Source: Azonexus hydrophilus DSM 23864
Lineage (GTDB): Bacteria; Pseudomonadota; Gammaproteobacteria; Burkholderiales; Rhodocyclaceae
Direction: 5' to 3'
Length of the DNA stretch: 64,000 nucleotides
NCBI RefSeq assembly: GCF_000429605.1
Contig: NZ_AUCE01000012.1
Coordinates: forward strand, 1 to 64,000
Made by a program: the position numbers and the translations under genes. Below the pieces are notes generated by a model. That model saw only the letters and a program-made list of their open reading frames with translations. It ran no database searches and was not told the origin of the DNA. Below, piece by piece: positions 39,075 to 48,634 of the stretch (the stretch's first letter is position 1; each line of letters opens with the position of its first letter).

Positions 39075-40007
39075 TCAGAATATCGGTTCGATCCGCTCCA
39101 CGTTGTCGCGGGTGACAGCAATCGATGCGACGATACGTTCGCGCGTTGCCAGCCGGCCGCCATCGATCAGGGTCAGCGCGGCCTCGGCGCCTTCCCGGCC
39201 GAAAGTCGGGTAGGTGAAGCTGGCGTCGAGGTCACCGGCGCGAATGGCGTTGCGCGCCTCGGTGATGAAGTCGATGCCGGTGATCGGAATCTGCCGGGGA
39301 TCGCGTCCCGCCTTCTTCAGTGCCATGATGGCGCCGAGTGCCATGCTGTCGGACTGGGCGTAGATGGCATCGAAGGCCAGGTTTTCGGCCAGGGCTTCCT
39401 CGACTTTCTGGATGGCCAGTGCGCGTTGCGAATCGGCACGCTTGACGGCGGCAATCTTCAGTCCGGGGTGTCTGGCCAGTTCGTCCATGAATCCCTCGGT
39501 ACGCAGTTGTCCCGGGGTCGAGGTCGGGATGTGCTGCAACACCAGTATCCGGCCTTTGCCGTTCAGTCGCCTGGCCAGGTATTGCGCAGCCTGACGGGCG
39601 ATGGCGCGGTTGTCGGCGGTGACGAAATGGGTGAATTCCTCGCCATTGACCCGCCGTGACAGCAGGATGACCGGAATGCCCCGGCGATGGATGCGGGCGA
39701 TCGGTTCGCGCATCAGGTCGGCATCGCGCGGACTGGTGATCAGGATGTCGACGCCGCGTGCGGCGAACTGCTCGATGTCCTGGACCTGGCGGGCGGTGTC
39801 GCCGCCGGCGTCACTGAAGACGAACTCGATGTCGGGGCGTTTGCTGAAAGCCTGCTGCAGGTCGCGGACCTGGGCGGCGCGCCAGTCGTTGGCCATGGTG
39901 TCCTGGGCGAAGGCGACAACATGCTTGCGCTGCCGGGAGGGATTGGCAAATAACTGCGGCGCCAGACTCAGCCCGAGGGCGAGCAGGCTAAATTGCCGGC
40001 GTTGCAT
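39075..40007 (-). CDS. Periplasmic sugar-type substrate-binding protein (sensor partner)
   Basis: The 310-residue protein starts MQRRQFSLLALGLSLAPQLF, a cleavable export signal. It then has the type I periplasmic-binding fold of the RbsB family (VVAFAQDTMANDWRAAQVRD, DILITSPRDADLMREPIARI, AIYAQSDSMALGAIMALKKA). Such proteins usually deliver sugars to ABC importers, but no permease or ATPase gene is near. The next gene, two bases on, is a hybrid kinase. I infer it presents a ligand to that kinase. AGGGAG precedes the ATG. Confidence 0.88.
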   Translation of the reverse strand: MQRRQFSLLALGLSLAPQLFANPSRQRKHVVAFAQDTMANDWRAAQVRDLQQAFSKRPDIEFVFSDAGGDTARQVQDIEQFAARGVDILITSPRDADLMREPIARIHRRGIPVILLSRRVNGEEFTHFVTADNRAIARQAAQYLARRLNGKGRILVLQHIPTSTPGQLRTEGFMDELARHPGLKIAAVKRADSQRALAIQKVEEALAENLAFDAIYAQSDSMALGAIMALKKAGRDPRQIPITGIDFITEARNAIRAGDLDASFTYPTFGREGAEAALTLIDGGRLATRERIVASIAVTRDNVERIEPIF

Positions 40008-40116
40008 GAGAGACTCCCTTCTCTTCTGTTTGGCGTCAGCGATTCTTGTGCCGCTGTCGCACCAATAGCTTCACTTTAACCCATTCACGGTCGCTTTTCG
40101 AGCCGTGACCAGCAAG

Positions 40117-41529
40117 TCATCGACTGTCGGCCAGCCAGTTGAGCAGGGCGTCGATGGCTTCGCCGCCGGCTTGGGCGCGCGGGTCGTTGATGAAAAAAGT
40201 CAGGGCGTGGCGGCGGCCGTTGGCGTCGAGCACATAGCCGGCGGCGGTGCGTACGCCGTTCAGTGTGCCCGTCTTGATATGCGCCCGGCCGCTGGCCGCG
40301 TCGCCGTTCAGGCGTTTCTTCATGGTGCCGTCGATGCCGGCCAGCGGCAGGCTGGCGATGAATTCCGGCATCACCGGGCTGCGCCAGGCATCGAGCAGCA
40401 GGCGGTTCATGTTGCCGGCGCTGATCCGTTCGCTGCGCGACAGGCCGGAGCCGTTGTCGATGACCAGTTCGGGAAAGTCCAGGCGACGCGTGCGTAGCCA
40501 GTCAATGATGCGGCGCGTCGCCCGCTCGTTGCTGGCCGGTGCGCCATCGTTGCCGAGCGTCAGGAAAAGTTGGCGGGCCATGACGTTGTTGCTGTACTTG
40601 TTGATGTCGCGCACGACTTCGCCCAGTGCTGCGGATTCGTGGCGCACCAAGGCGACGGCGGTAGCCGGGGTCTGACCGGGGCGAACCTGGCCGTCGATGC
40701 GCCCGCCCAGTTCCTGCCATAACGCGAGAATCAGGCCGCTGGCATGGGCGTCGGCGGACAGCGGCGCCAGGTTGACCGTGCGTTCGCCGCACTGCACTGC
40801 GTAGCTGCCACGGATTTCCAGGCGACGGCTGCTGCCGTCGGGGATCAGCGCGAGCGCGATGCGGTCGCGCCAGTCGCCGGGGCAGGGGCCGTTCATTGTC
40901 TGCAGGCGGTCGTCCACGATCAGGCCGGCACTGGGCGATTCCAGCCATGCCCGGGCTTGTCCGTCCGTCGTCAGCAGGGTGAAGCGCAGGGCCTGGAAAT
41001 CGATCAGCAGGCCGTTGGGGCCGACGTTGTAGGCGCGCAACGGCTTGTTGTCGAAGGCGGCAGGATCGAAGGTCATGCTGGCGAAAACACTGCGATCGAG
41101 GACGATGTCGCCAGCGATGCGGTCGACGCCGCGGGTGCGCAACTGGCGCAGCAGCAGCCACAGGTGTTCGACGGTGAAGCGGGGGTCGCCGCTGCCCTTC
41201 AGGTACAGGTTGCCCGGCAGCGTGCCGCGTTCGACCGGCTGCTCGGCGAGGATGGTGGTTTGCCAGGTGTGAGCGGGGCCGAGCAGATTGAGTGCGGCAT
41301 AGGTGGTGAGCAGTTTCATCACCGACGCCGGGTTCATGACCATTTCCGCATTGTGCGCGAGGGTCGGCGTCGCACTGTCGACCGGCTGGACGATCACGGC
41401 CACCTTGTCCAAGGGGATCTGCGCCGCCTGCAGGGCACGGACAACCGGCGGCGGGAGTTGGGCGAAGGTCGGGGTGCTGGCGGTCAGGGCCAGCAGCGAC
41501 AACAAGAGGATGAAGGGGCGGGCGAGCAT
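40117..41529 (-). CDS. dacB: D-alanyl-D-alanine carboxypeptidase/endopeptidase (PBP4 type)
   Basis: The 470-residue periplasmic protein has a signal peptide (MLARPFILLLSLLALTASTP). It carries the S13-family active-site motifs NPASVMKLLTTYAAL (SxxK), YSNNVMARQL (SxN) and HIKTGTLNG (KTG). A large insert lies between SxxK and SxN, as in PBP4. It trims or cuts cross-linked peptidoglycan peptides. The ATG at 41529 opens the signal peptide; an upstream start at 41568 is unlikely. The terminator at 41543-41569 separates it from the chemoreceptor gene upstream. Confidence 0.93.
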   Translation of the reverse strand: MLARPFILLLSLLALTASTPTFAQLPPPVVRALQAAQIPLDKVAVIVQPVDSATPTLAHNAEMVMNPASVMKLLTTYAALNLLGPAHTWQTTILAEQPVERGTLPGNLYLKGSGDPRFTVEHLWLLLRQLRTRGVDRIAGDIVLDRSVFASMTFDPAAFDNKPLRAYNVGPNGLLIDFQALRFTLLTTDGQARAWLESPSAGLIVDDRLQTMNGPCPGDWRDRIALALIPDGSSRRLEIRGSYAVQCGERTVNLAPLSADAHASGLILALWQELGGRIDGQVRPGQTPATAVALVRHESAALGEVVRDINKYSNNVMARQLFLTLGNDGAPASNERATRRIIDWLRTRRLDFPELVIDNGSGLSRSERISAGNMNRLLLDAWRSPVMPEFIASLPLAGIDGTMKKRLNGDAASGRAHIKTGTLNGVRTAAGYVLDANGRRHALTFFINDPRAQAGGEAIDALLNWLADSR

Positions 41530-41542
41530 GGTGCGGCAGACG

Positions 41543-41569
41543 AAAAAATGGGGGTCTGAAGCCCCCATT
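41543..41569 (-). terminator. Terminator after the chemoreceptor gene
   Basis: AATGGGGG (41547-41554) pairs with CCCCCATT (41562-41569) around seven bases. The A6 run at 41543-41548 gives a U tract on the minus strand, partly within the stem. It would end the chemoreceptor transcript before dacB. Confidence 0.75.
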
Positions 41570-41591
41570 CTACGTTGCCGTCGACCGGCGA

Positions 41592-43676
41592 TCAGCGTTT
41601 GTACAGCTCGAAGCCGGAAATCAGGTCGGCCAGCGATTTCGAAGTCTGCAGCAATTCGGCCGAAGCCTGGCGGGCCTGGCGGGCGGCGTTGGTGTTCTGC
41701 TCGATCAGGTCGGTGATCTGCTGCATGCTGATGGCGACCTCTTCGCTGGCAATGCCCTGCTGGCGGGCAGCATCGGAAATCTGCCCGGCCATCAGGGAAA
41801 CCTGGCTCGACGACTGGGTGATGCCTTCCAGACCAGCAACGCTCTCGCGCAGCTTGCCGATTCCGGTTTCGACTTCCTGCGAGGCGACGTCCATGCTGGC
41901 CACGGCCTGTGCGGTGACCGACTGGATTTCGCTGACCGTGGTATTGATGTCGGCGGTCGAGGTCGTTGTCCGTTCGGCCAGTTTGCGTACCTCGTCGGCC
42001 ACCACGGCGAAGCCGCGCCCCTGCTCGCCGGCACGGGCAGCTTCGATGGCCGCGTTGAGCGCCAGCAGGTTGGTCTGGCTGGCGATGTCGGCGATGACGC
42101 TGGTAATGTCACCGATCTTGGCGATTGAGCGGTTCAACTGATCGATGGTGCCGTTCGAGGCATTGACGGCATCGACCACCCGGTTGGTCGCCGCCATGCT
42201 CTGGCTGATGTTGGTGTTGCTCTGGTTGACCTGGTTTTGTGATTCGCGGGCGGCACTGGCCGTGTCCTGGGCGTTGGCGGCAACTTCCTGGACCGACTGG
42301 CTGAATTCCTCGGTCGCGGCGGCCACACCCTCGACGCTGGCCTGCTGTTGCTCGGACTGCGAGGTAACCTGGGCCATCTGGGTTTCAAGCAGTTTGCTGC
42401 GCGAGTCGATGGCGCGCGAGGCGGCGTTGATCTCGTCGAGCATGGCTTTCAGGGTCCCCTGCATGACGCCGAGGTTGCATAGCAGCAGGCCGGTTTCGTC
42501 GCGGCCTTCGATGTCGATCTCGTCGGTCAGTTTGCCCTCGGCGATCCGGTCGAATTGGTCGATGGTCTTGCGGATGGGGCCGACGATGGCATTGACCAGG
42601 AAGGCGCCGCCAATGACCGCCAGCAGGACGGCAGCGACCAGCAGGCCGATGCTCAGATTGCGCACCCAGCGGTAGTGTGCGTCGGCCGCTTCGTAGCGGG
42701 CATTGGCGCCATCGGCGATGGCCTGGATCAGCGCCTGGCCATCGCGCTGCATCTCGGCGTAGAGCGGGTTGATGTTGCGCAGCAGCAGGACATTGGCGTC
42801 CATGAAGTTGCCCTGGCGCAGTAGGTCGCGGGCCTTGTTGATGCCTTCGCGAGAGAAGCGTTCGCGGGTCTCGCCGAACTTGTCGAGCAGCGCCTTTTCC
42901 TTGTCGGTCAGCGAAATGGCCTTGAGTCGGTCGAGCAGTTCGTTGATTTCCTTGCGGTTGTTCAGGGTGTTGTCGATGTGCAGGTCGATCGGGTGGTCGT
43001 GCAGTTTGGCAAACTGGCTGGACGTGTCGTGTTGCAGGCCGAGCATGATCTGCGAGCGGTTGTCCGAGAGCAGGAACATCATCCGGTTGACGATGTTGGA
43101 CGGGACCAGGTTCTCGTTGTACAGGGCGATCAACTCGTCGTCGGTACTCTTCAGGCTGGTCAGGCCGACAATGCCGACCACGCTCATCAACACGACCAGC
43201 GCCGCCATGGTTGCCCAGATACGGGCGCGCAGCGACAGCGATTTACGACCGGTGGCCGGTAGACGGCCCTTCTGTCCGGCAGCAGCGTAGGCGGCTTCGG
43301 CGGCGGCGCGTTTGGCGCTGGGGGCCGGGGTGCGTACCGACATGTAGCCGGTGATCTGGCCATTCTTCTTGAGCGGGACGACAAAGGCCTCGACCCAGTA
43401 GAAATCGCCGTTCTTGCAGCGGTTCTTGACCATGCCGCGCCACGGCAGTCCCTTCTTCACCGTGCCCCACAAATCCTGGAAGGCGGCTTCCGGCATGTCC
43501 GGGTGGCGAACAAGATTGTGGCTCTTGCCGATCAGTTCGTCGCGGGTGAAGCCGCTGATGTTGACGAAGGCGTCGTTGGCATAGGTGATGATGCCCTTGA
43601 GGTCGGTGCGTGATACCAGATAGGTGTCACGGGGGAAATGCACTTCATGCTGGGTGACGGGCTGATTGTTTTTCAT
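41592..43676 (-). CDS. Aer-like PAS-containing methyl-accepting chemotaxis protein
   Basis: The 694-residue receptor has an N-terminal PAS domain (~15-115, [20 protein letters not shown]) and two membrane helices (~153-173 and ~337-360) bracketing a ~160-residue four-helix-bundle periplasmic region. HAMP and a cytoplasmic signalling hairpin with [20 protein letters not shown] and [16 protein letters not shown] follow. Aer receptors sense redox through PAS-bound FAD; a periplasmic ligand domain in addition to PAS is unlike E. coli Aer and suggests two inputs. No che genes are in the window. Confidence 0.9.
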   Translation of the reverse strand: MKNNQPVTQHEVHFPRDTYLVSRTDLKGIITYANDAFVNISGFTRDELIGKSHNLVRHPDMPEAAFQDLWGTVKKGLPWRGMVKNRCKNGDFYWVEAFVVPLKKNGQITGYMSVRTPAPSAKRAAAEAAYAAAGQKGRLPATGRKSLSLRARIWATMAALVVLMSVVGIVGLTSLKSTDDELIALYNENLVPSNIVNRMMFLLSDNRSQIMLGLQHDTSSQFAKLHDHPIDLHIDNTLNNRKEINELLDRLKAISLTDKEKALLDKFGETRERFSREGINKARDLLRQGNFMDANVLLLRNINPLYAEMQRDGQALIQAIADGANARYEAADAHYRWVRNLSIGLLVAAVLLAVIGGAFLVNAIVGPIRKTIDQFDRIAEGKLTDEIDIEGRDETGLLLCNLGVMQGTLKAMLDEINAASRAIDSRSKLLETQMAQVTSQSEQQQASVEGVAAATEEFSQSVQEVAANAQDTASAARESQNQVNQSNTNISQSMAATNRVVDAVNASNGTIDQLNRSIAKIGDITSVIADIASQTNLLALNAAIEAARAGEQGRGFAVVADEVRKLAERTTTSTADINTTVSEIQSVTAQAVASMDVASQEVETGIGKLRESVAGLEGITQSSSQVSLMAGQISDAARQQGIASEEVAISMQQITDLIEQNTNAARQARQASAELLQTSKSLADLISGFELYKR

Positions 43677-43786
43677 GTTGTGTCCGGAAGCGTGGCGATG
43701 GAGATGCTTAGCCCAGCAATATATAACGTTAGTAATAGCTCGTGTTGTTCGTCATGCTGATTTTGCAATGTGTCCAGATGTTGACG

Positions 43787-43812
43787 AAAAAAACCCGCCG
43801 GATGGGCGGGTT
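43787..43812 (-). terminator. Terminator after the Pal-like lipoprotein gene
   Basis: AACCCGCC (43792-43799) pairs with GGCGGGTT (43805-43812) around five bases. The A7 run at 43787-43793 supplies a U tract on the minus strand. Confidence 0.85.
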
Positions 43813-43833
43813 GTTGATGCGCCAGAAAGGCGT

Positions 43834-44388
43834 TTATTTTTCCAATTCGTAGACGATGTCGGCGCGGCGGTTTTCGGCCCAGGCCTCTTCGTTGCGGCCA
43901 AGCAGCTTGGGTTTTGCTTTACCCCAACTCTTGATGCTGACCTGTTGCTTGCCAGCGCCGTAGCCGAGCAGGGTGGCTCGTACCGTCTGCGCGCGATTCA
44001 GGCCCAGGCGCTGGTTATAACTGGCGCTGCCGCGTTCGTCGGCATGGCCTTCGACGCGTACCTTGGCATTCGGATTACGCGCCAGGTAGCGGGCGTGGGC
44101 GCTGATGACCGGGTCGTAATCGGCTTTGAGGTCGGCCTTGTCGAGGTCGAAATAGATGCTGCGTTGCGTGCGCAGGCCTTCTTCGTCCATGCGCATCGGC
44201 GCTTGCTCGACTTCGCGGGCGGCGACGGTCTGTGGGACCAGAAGCTCAGTCGGCACCGGCTGGCCGAGCAGACCGGGGTGCACCTTGAGGTTGCCGGTCT
44301 GGGCGACCTGGCGCGTACGGGACGGATCGTCGCTCGTGGCGCAGGCGCTGAGCAGGGAAGCAAGCAGGAGGGCAAGGAGCGTACGCAT
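43834..44388 (-). CDS. OmpA-family (Pal-like) lipoprotein
   Basis: The 184-residue protein has a lipoprotein signal with lipobox LSAC (Cys16), a ~60-residue linker and a C-terminal OmpA-like peptidoglycan-binding domain (~75-184). That domain has YFDLDKADLKADYDPVISAH and HADERGSASYNQRLGLNRA, including the conserved Asp and Arg that bind diaminopimelate. It would be anchored in the outer membrane and grip the cell wall. It is not beside tol genes, so it is probably a Pal paralogue and not Pal itself. It has its own terminator. Confidence 0.88.
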   Translation of the reverse strand: MRTLLALLLASLLSACATSDDPSRTRQVAQTGNLKVHPGLLGQPVPTELLVPQTVAAREVEQAPMRMDEEGLRTQRSIYFDLDKADLKADYDPVISAHARYLARNPNAKVRVEGHADERGSASYNQRLGLNRAQTVRATLLGYGAGKQQVSIKSWGKAKPKLLGRNEEAWAENRRADIVYELEK

Positions 44389-44485
44389 GGTGTTCTGGCA
44401 TCCGGGAAAGCGGGAATGATATCCGCTCTCCCGCTTTCCGACCAGTTTGCTTTGGCCCGCCCCGGAAAACCCGCCCGCACGGCAG

Positions 44486-44494
44486 TGATATAAT
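44486..44494 (+). promoter_or_regulatory. Candidate extended -10 promoter for hemA
   Basis: TGATATAAT at 44486-44494 is an extended -10 element (TG, one base, TATAAT) followed by CGCCC. It lies 32 bases before the hemA start codon. No -35 box is evident, which an extended -10 can tolerate. Confidence 0.5.
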
Positions 44495-44526
44495 CGCCCA
44501 CCGAAATTTGCACCTGGCGTTTTCCA

Positions 44527-45777
44527 GTGATCTTCACCCTAGGCATCAACCATCATTCAGCACCACTCGCCATCCGCGAGCGCGTCGCTTTCGGTGCTGA
44601 CAAGCTGCACCATGCCCTGGCCGAGCTGGCACATGCCCAGGTGGTGCGCGAGGTTGCGATCCTGTCCACCTGCAACCGGACCGAGATCTATTGCGCTGCG
44701 GAGTCGCCGCAGCGGGTCATCGACTGGTTGACGGCCTATCACCAGGTCGCGCATGACGAACTGTCGCCCTTCCTTTATGTACACGATCAGCCGGCAGCGA
44801 TCCGCCATGCGTTCCGTGTTGCCTGCGGACTGGACTCCATGGTCATCGGCGAGCCGCAGATCCTGGGGCAGGTCAAGGATGCGGTGCGTGCCGCGGAAGA
44901 GGTCGGGACGCTGGGCACGCAACTGCACAAGCTCTTCCAGCGCGCCTTTTCGGTGGCCAAGGAGGTGCGCAGCACAACCGCGATCGGCGCCAATATCGTT
45001 TCCATGGCCGCCGCCGGCGTGCATCTGGCCGAACGCATCTTCGATTCGATTGCCGGGCAGCGGGTGTTGTTCATCGGCGCCGGCGAGATGATTGAATTGT
45101 GCGCAGCGCATTTCTGCGCCGAACAGCCGAAACAGGTGACGATCGCCAACCGCACTGTCGAACGCGGTCGCGAACTGGCCGAGCGCTACGGTGGCAAGGC
45201 CATCCGGCTCGATGAACTGGCCGACGCCCTGCCGCAGCACGACATCGTCGTCTCCTGTACCGCCAGTCCGCTGCCGATCATCGGCCTGGGCATGGCCGAA
45301 CGGGCGATCAAGGCACGCCGGCACCGGCCAATCTTCATCGTCGACCTGGCGGTGCCGCGCGACGTCGAGGAGGAAGTCGGCGAACTCGACGACGTTTTCC
45401 TGTATACCGTCGACGACCTGGCCCAGATTGTCGAAAGCGGCATGGAGTCGCGGCAGGCTGCCGTGGTCGAAGCCGAGGACATCATCGGCCAGCGGGTCCG
45501 CGAGTTCGTCGGCTGGTTGCAGTCGCGGGACACGGTGCCAGTGATCCGCGCCTTGCGCGACTCGGCTGACCGGATCCGACGCCACGAGGTCGAGCACGCG
45601 CTCAAGGCCCTGGGCAAGGGCGAAGCGCCGGAGAAAGTGGTCGAACAACTGGCGCAGCGCTTGAGCAACAAGTTCCTGCACGCACCGACCAGCACCCTCA
45701 ATGCGGCCGACGGTGAGGACCGCGTGCAGTTGCATGCGGCGGTCGAACGACTGTTCCACCTGCGCAGCGGCGACTGA
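44527..45777 (+). CDS. hemA: Glutamyl-tRNA reductase
   Basis: The 416-residue protein has the catalytic segment [13 protein letters not shown] with Cys49, the [12 protein letters not shown] motif, an NADPH-binding domain ([17 protein letters not shown]) and a C-terminal dimerisation helix region. It makes glutamate-1-semialdehyde from Glu-tRNA, the first step of tetrapyrrole synthesis. The start is GTG at 44527; no clear Shine-Dalgarno sequence precedes it. In related genomes prfA follows directly; here a diguanylate cyclase gene on the other strand intervenes. Confidence 0.97.
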   Translation: MIFTLGINHHSAPLAIRERVAFGADKLHHALAELAHAQVVREVAILSTCNRTEIYCAAESPQRVIDWLTAYHQVAHDELSPFLYVHDQPAAIRHAFRVACGLDSMVIGEPQILGQVKDAVRAAEEVGTLGTQLHKLFQRAFSVAKEVRSTTAIGANIVSMAAAGVHLAERIFDSIAGQRVLFIGAGEMIELCAAHFCAEQPKQVTIANRTVERGRELAERYGGKAIRLDELADALPQHDIVVSCTASPLPIIGLGMAERAIKARRHRPIFIVDLAVPRDVEEEVGELDDVFLYTVDDLAQIVESGMESRQAAVVEAEDIIGQRVREFVGWLQSRDTVPVIRALRDSADRIRRHEVEHALKALGKGEAPEKVVEQLAQRLSNKFLHAPTSTLNAADGEDRVQLHAAVERLFHLRSGD

Positions 45778-45789
45778 GGTCGTCGGGCC

Positions 45790-47418
45790 TTACTGGCCCT
45801 GAGGATTGCCCCGGTTGAGGACAACGCGGTTGCGTCCGGTGCGCTTGGCTTCGAGCAGAGCGTCGTCGGCTGCAGCAATCAACGACGAGGCGGTCAGGTA
45901 GTCCGGTAGCGCGGCAACGCCGCAACTGAGCGTGGCACGCAGGGTGCCGTGGGCATGGGCGTGCGGCAGTTGCGAGAAATCCTCGCGAATCTGTTCGATC
46001 AGTCCGATCGCCTGGGCCGGGTCGATGCCGGGCAGGGCAATGATGAATTCCTCTCCGCCATAGCGACCGACCAGGTCGGTGCTGCGCAAACGGCCGCGCA
46101 ACAGCCAGGCGACACTGCGGATGACCTGGTCGCCGACCGGGTGCCCGTAGTTGTCGTTGATCGTCTTGAAGCGGTCGATGTCGATCATCGCCACGACCAG
46201 TTGCCCGTCGGGTTGCGCTGCGTGCAGCAGGCGCTCGACCTGGACCTTCGAGGTTGAATGGTTGAACAGGCCGGTCAGGCTGTCGTGCTGGCCGGAATAG
46301 AGCATTTCCCGGTAGCGCTCGATCTTGGTCTTGACCACTGAGGCGAGGATGATCGGGTTGACCGGCTTGGTCAGGAACTGGTCGCCGCCCAGGCGCAGCG
46401 CCTCGACCTGTTGCACGATGTCGTTCTCGCTCGACAGGTAGATCACCGGCAGCGCCTGGTATTCGGGAATCTGGCGCAAAGCGCTGGTGACTTCGACGCC
46501 GGTGCAGAAGGGCATGTACATGTCCATCAGGATGGCGTCGGGACGGTATTCGTTGGCCACTTCGAAGAGTAGTCGCGGGTCGTTGATCGCCTTGCTGTCG
46601 ATGCCGTGCTGCGACAGCGAGCGGCGGATGTGGGCGATGGCGGTGGCCGAATCTTCGACGATGAGCACCCGGTGCATTTCCTGTTCGTGCATTTCGACCA
46701 GGTCGAGGATGCGCGACAGCACGTCGCTGACCTTGTTGCCGACCGGTACGCAGGCATCGGCGCCGGCACGCTGGAGCAGGACGATGCTCTGCAGGTTGGA
46801 CGGCACCGACAGGCAGTAGAAATAGCTGGTCGGGAAACGGGTGCGCAGGGCGATGATCGCCGAGATGGCGGCCGGCGGGTAGGCACGTCCCTCGACATCG
46901 GGGATGAAGGTGATGGCCAGCGGCGGTTCGTCGTTGGCCGGTTGCTCGCCCCAGCGCGCTTCTTCCGGGGTGAAGCCGAAGAAGCCGAGTTGTTCGGCCA
47001 GCGATGCCGACCACGGGTGGTTTTCCCGGGAAACGATTAGGACGCGGCGGGGCTGGTTCCAGCAGTCGCCGATTTGTCCTTCCGCCGTGTCCAGCGTGCG
47101 TCGGGCCAGGATTGCCGGGGTTTCGTGGCGGCGCAATTCCCCGAGAATGATCTGCAACTTGCGCTCGATGGCCACCGCCTGGTCGAGCGGGATGGGGTGC
47201 ATCTCGCGGTCGGCGAAGAAGGTCAGCGCGGTGTTTTCCAGTTCCTGGCAGGCGCGTACCAGGCCGGGCAGGTGCTGACGATGCAACTGTTCGGTCAGGC
47301 CGTTCAGCGACAGCGTGAATTCGACGAAAAGGTCGAACTCACCAGAGCTGCGATAGCTTTGCCAGCCACGTTCGAGGGTGGCGGCCAGGGCTACGATGGA
47401 ATTTGGGAAGGAGGACAT
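45790..47418 (-). CDS. Diguanylate cyclase with tandem receiver-like domains
   Basis: The 542-residue protein has a helical N-terminal region (~1-115), a degenerate receiver-like domain (~120-250, RRVLIVSRENHPWSASLAEQ) lacking the acidic pocket, a true receiver (~250-370, VLIVEDSATAIAHIRRSL and ILMDMYMPFCTG) and a GGDEF domain (~385-540). The latter has GRYGGEEFIIALPG and the inhibitory RxxD site (RSTD) five residues before it. It should make cyclic di-GMP and be product-inhibited. The ATG at 47418 is preferred; an ATG at 47511 is possible. It lies between hemA and prfA on the opposite strand. Confidence 0.9.
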   Translation of the reverse strand: MSSFPNSIVALAATLERGWQSYRSSGEFDLFVEFTLSLNGLTEQLHRQHLPGLVRACQELENTALTFFADREMHPIPLDQAVAIERKLQIILGELRRHETPAILARRTLDTAEGQIGDCWNQPRRVLIVSRENHPWSASLAEQLGFFGFTPEEARWGEQPANDEPPLAITFIPDVEGRAYPPAAISAIIALRTRFPTSYFYCLSVPSNLQSIVLLQRAGADACVPVGNKVSDVLSRILDLVEMHEQEMHRVLIVEDSATAIAHIRRSLSQHGIDSKAINDPRLLFEVANEYRPDAILMDMYMPFCTGVEVTSALRQIPEYQALPVIYLSSENDIVQQVEALRLGGDQFLTKPVNPIILASVVKTKIERYREMLYSGQHDSLTGLFNHSTSKVQVERLLHAAQPDGQLVVAMIDIDRFKTINDNYGHPVGDQVIRSVAWLLRGRLRSTDLVGRYGGEEFIIALPGIDPAQAIGLIEQIREDFSQLPHAHAHGTLRATLSCGVAALPDYLTASSLIAAADDALLEAKRTGRNRVVLNRGNPQGQ

Positions 47419-47551
47419 TGCGTCGCTTTTCGGGAATGCGTGATTATGCGGCTCGCAGAATGACAAGGCAATCTCGGTCGATTCCCGGGGGATGGTGAAC
47501 TCGGGTACCATAACGCCCCTTTCCAGCGCTTTCGCCGGCCCGGCCCCATCA

Positions 47552-48634
47552 ATGAAACCGAGCATCCGCCAAAAACTCGATCTGCTGGTCGACCGTCTCG
47601 ACGAGATCGACCGCATGCTGTCGGCACCGGAAACCGCCGGCGACATGGAGCAGTTCCGCAAGCTGTCGCGCGAGCGCGCCGAGGTCGAACCGGTGATCGT
47701 TCATTTCAACGCCTTCCGCCAGGCCGAGCAGGATCTCGCCGAGGCCGAGGCGATGCGTGACGACCCGGAAATGCGCGATTTTGCCGAAGAAGAAATCGCC
47801 GCCGCCAAGGCGCGCCTGCCCGAGCTGGAAGTCGAACTGCAGAAACTGCTGCTGCCGAAAGACCCCAACGACGAGCGCAGCGTGCTGCTGGAAATCCGCG
47901 CTGGCACCGGCGGCGACGAGTCGGCGCTGTTCGCCGGCGACCTCTTCCGCATGTATTCGCGCTACGCCGAGCGCCAGCGCTGGCAGGTCGAGGTGTTGTC
48001 GGCGAGCGAGTCGGAGCTCGGCGGCTACCGCGAAATCATCTGCCGCATCGCCGGCTACGGCGCCTATTCGCGCCTGAAGTTCGAGTCCGGCGGCCACCGC
48101 GTCCAGCGCGTGCCGGAAACCGAAACCCAGGGTCGCATCCATACCTCAGCCTGCACCGTGGCGATCATGCCGGAAGCAGACGAGGTCGAGGACGTCAACC
48201 TCAACCCGGCCGACCTGCGCATCGACACCTTCCGCGCGTCCGGCGCCGGCGGCCAGCACATCAACAAGACCGACTCGGCGGTGCGCATCACCCACATCCC
48301 GACCGGTATCGTTGCCGAATGCCAGGACGGCCGCTCGCAGCACGCCAACAAGGCGTCGGCGATGAAGGTGCTGGCGGCACGGATCAAGGACGTGCAGGTG
48401 CGCGCCCAGCAGAGTCACATCGCCAGCACGCGCAAGAACCTGATCGGCTCCGGCGACCGTTCCGAGCGCATCCGCACCTACAACTTCCCGCAGGGGCGGA
48501 TCACCGATCACCGCATCAACCTGACGCTGTACAAGATCGCCGCGATCATGGACGGCGACATGGACGAACTGCTCGGCGCACTGGCTGCCGAACACCAGGC
48601 CGACCTGCTGGCCGAACTGGCCGAGCAGCAATGA
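47552..48634 (+). CDS. prfA: Peptide chain release factor 1
   Basis: The 360-residue protein has the release-factor core with the catalytic GGQ in [19 protein letters not shown]. The RF1 stop-codon recognition tripeptide region lies in the preceding domain. It terminates translation at UAA and UAG. The ATG at 47552 begins [20 protein letters not shown]; the frame is open upstream to 47492 but without an RF1-like sequence. It overlaps prmC by four bases, and prmC methylates its GGQ glutamine. Confidence 0.97.
   Translation: MKPSIRQKLDLLVDRLDEIDRMLSAPETAGDMEQFRKLSRERAEVEPVIVHFNAFRQAEQDLAEAEAMRDDPEMRDFAEEEIAAAKARLPELEVELQKLLLPKDPNDERSVLLEIRAGTGGDESALFAGDLFRMYSRYAERQRWQVEVLSASESELGGYREIICRIAGYGAYSRLKFESGGHRVQRVPETETQGRIHTSACTVAIMPEADEVEDVNLNPADLRIDTFRASGAGGQHINKTDSAVRITHIPTGIVAECQDGRSQHANKASAMKVLAARIKDVQVRAQQSHIASTRKNLIGSGDRSERIRTYNFPQGRITDHRINLTLYKIAAIMDGDMDELLGALAAEHQADLLAELAEQQ

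Noticed and set aside
40085..40108. TCACGG/CCGTGA hairpin downstream of dacB
   Set aside because: The stem has a bulge and no T run on either strand, so I do not call it a terminator.
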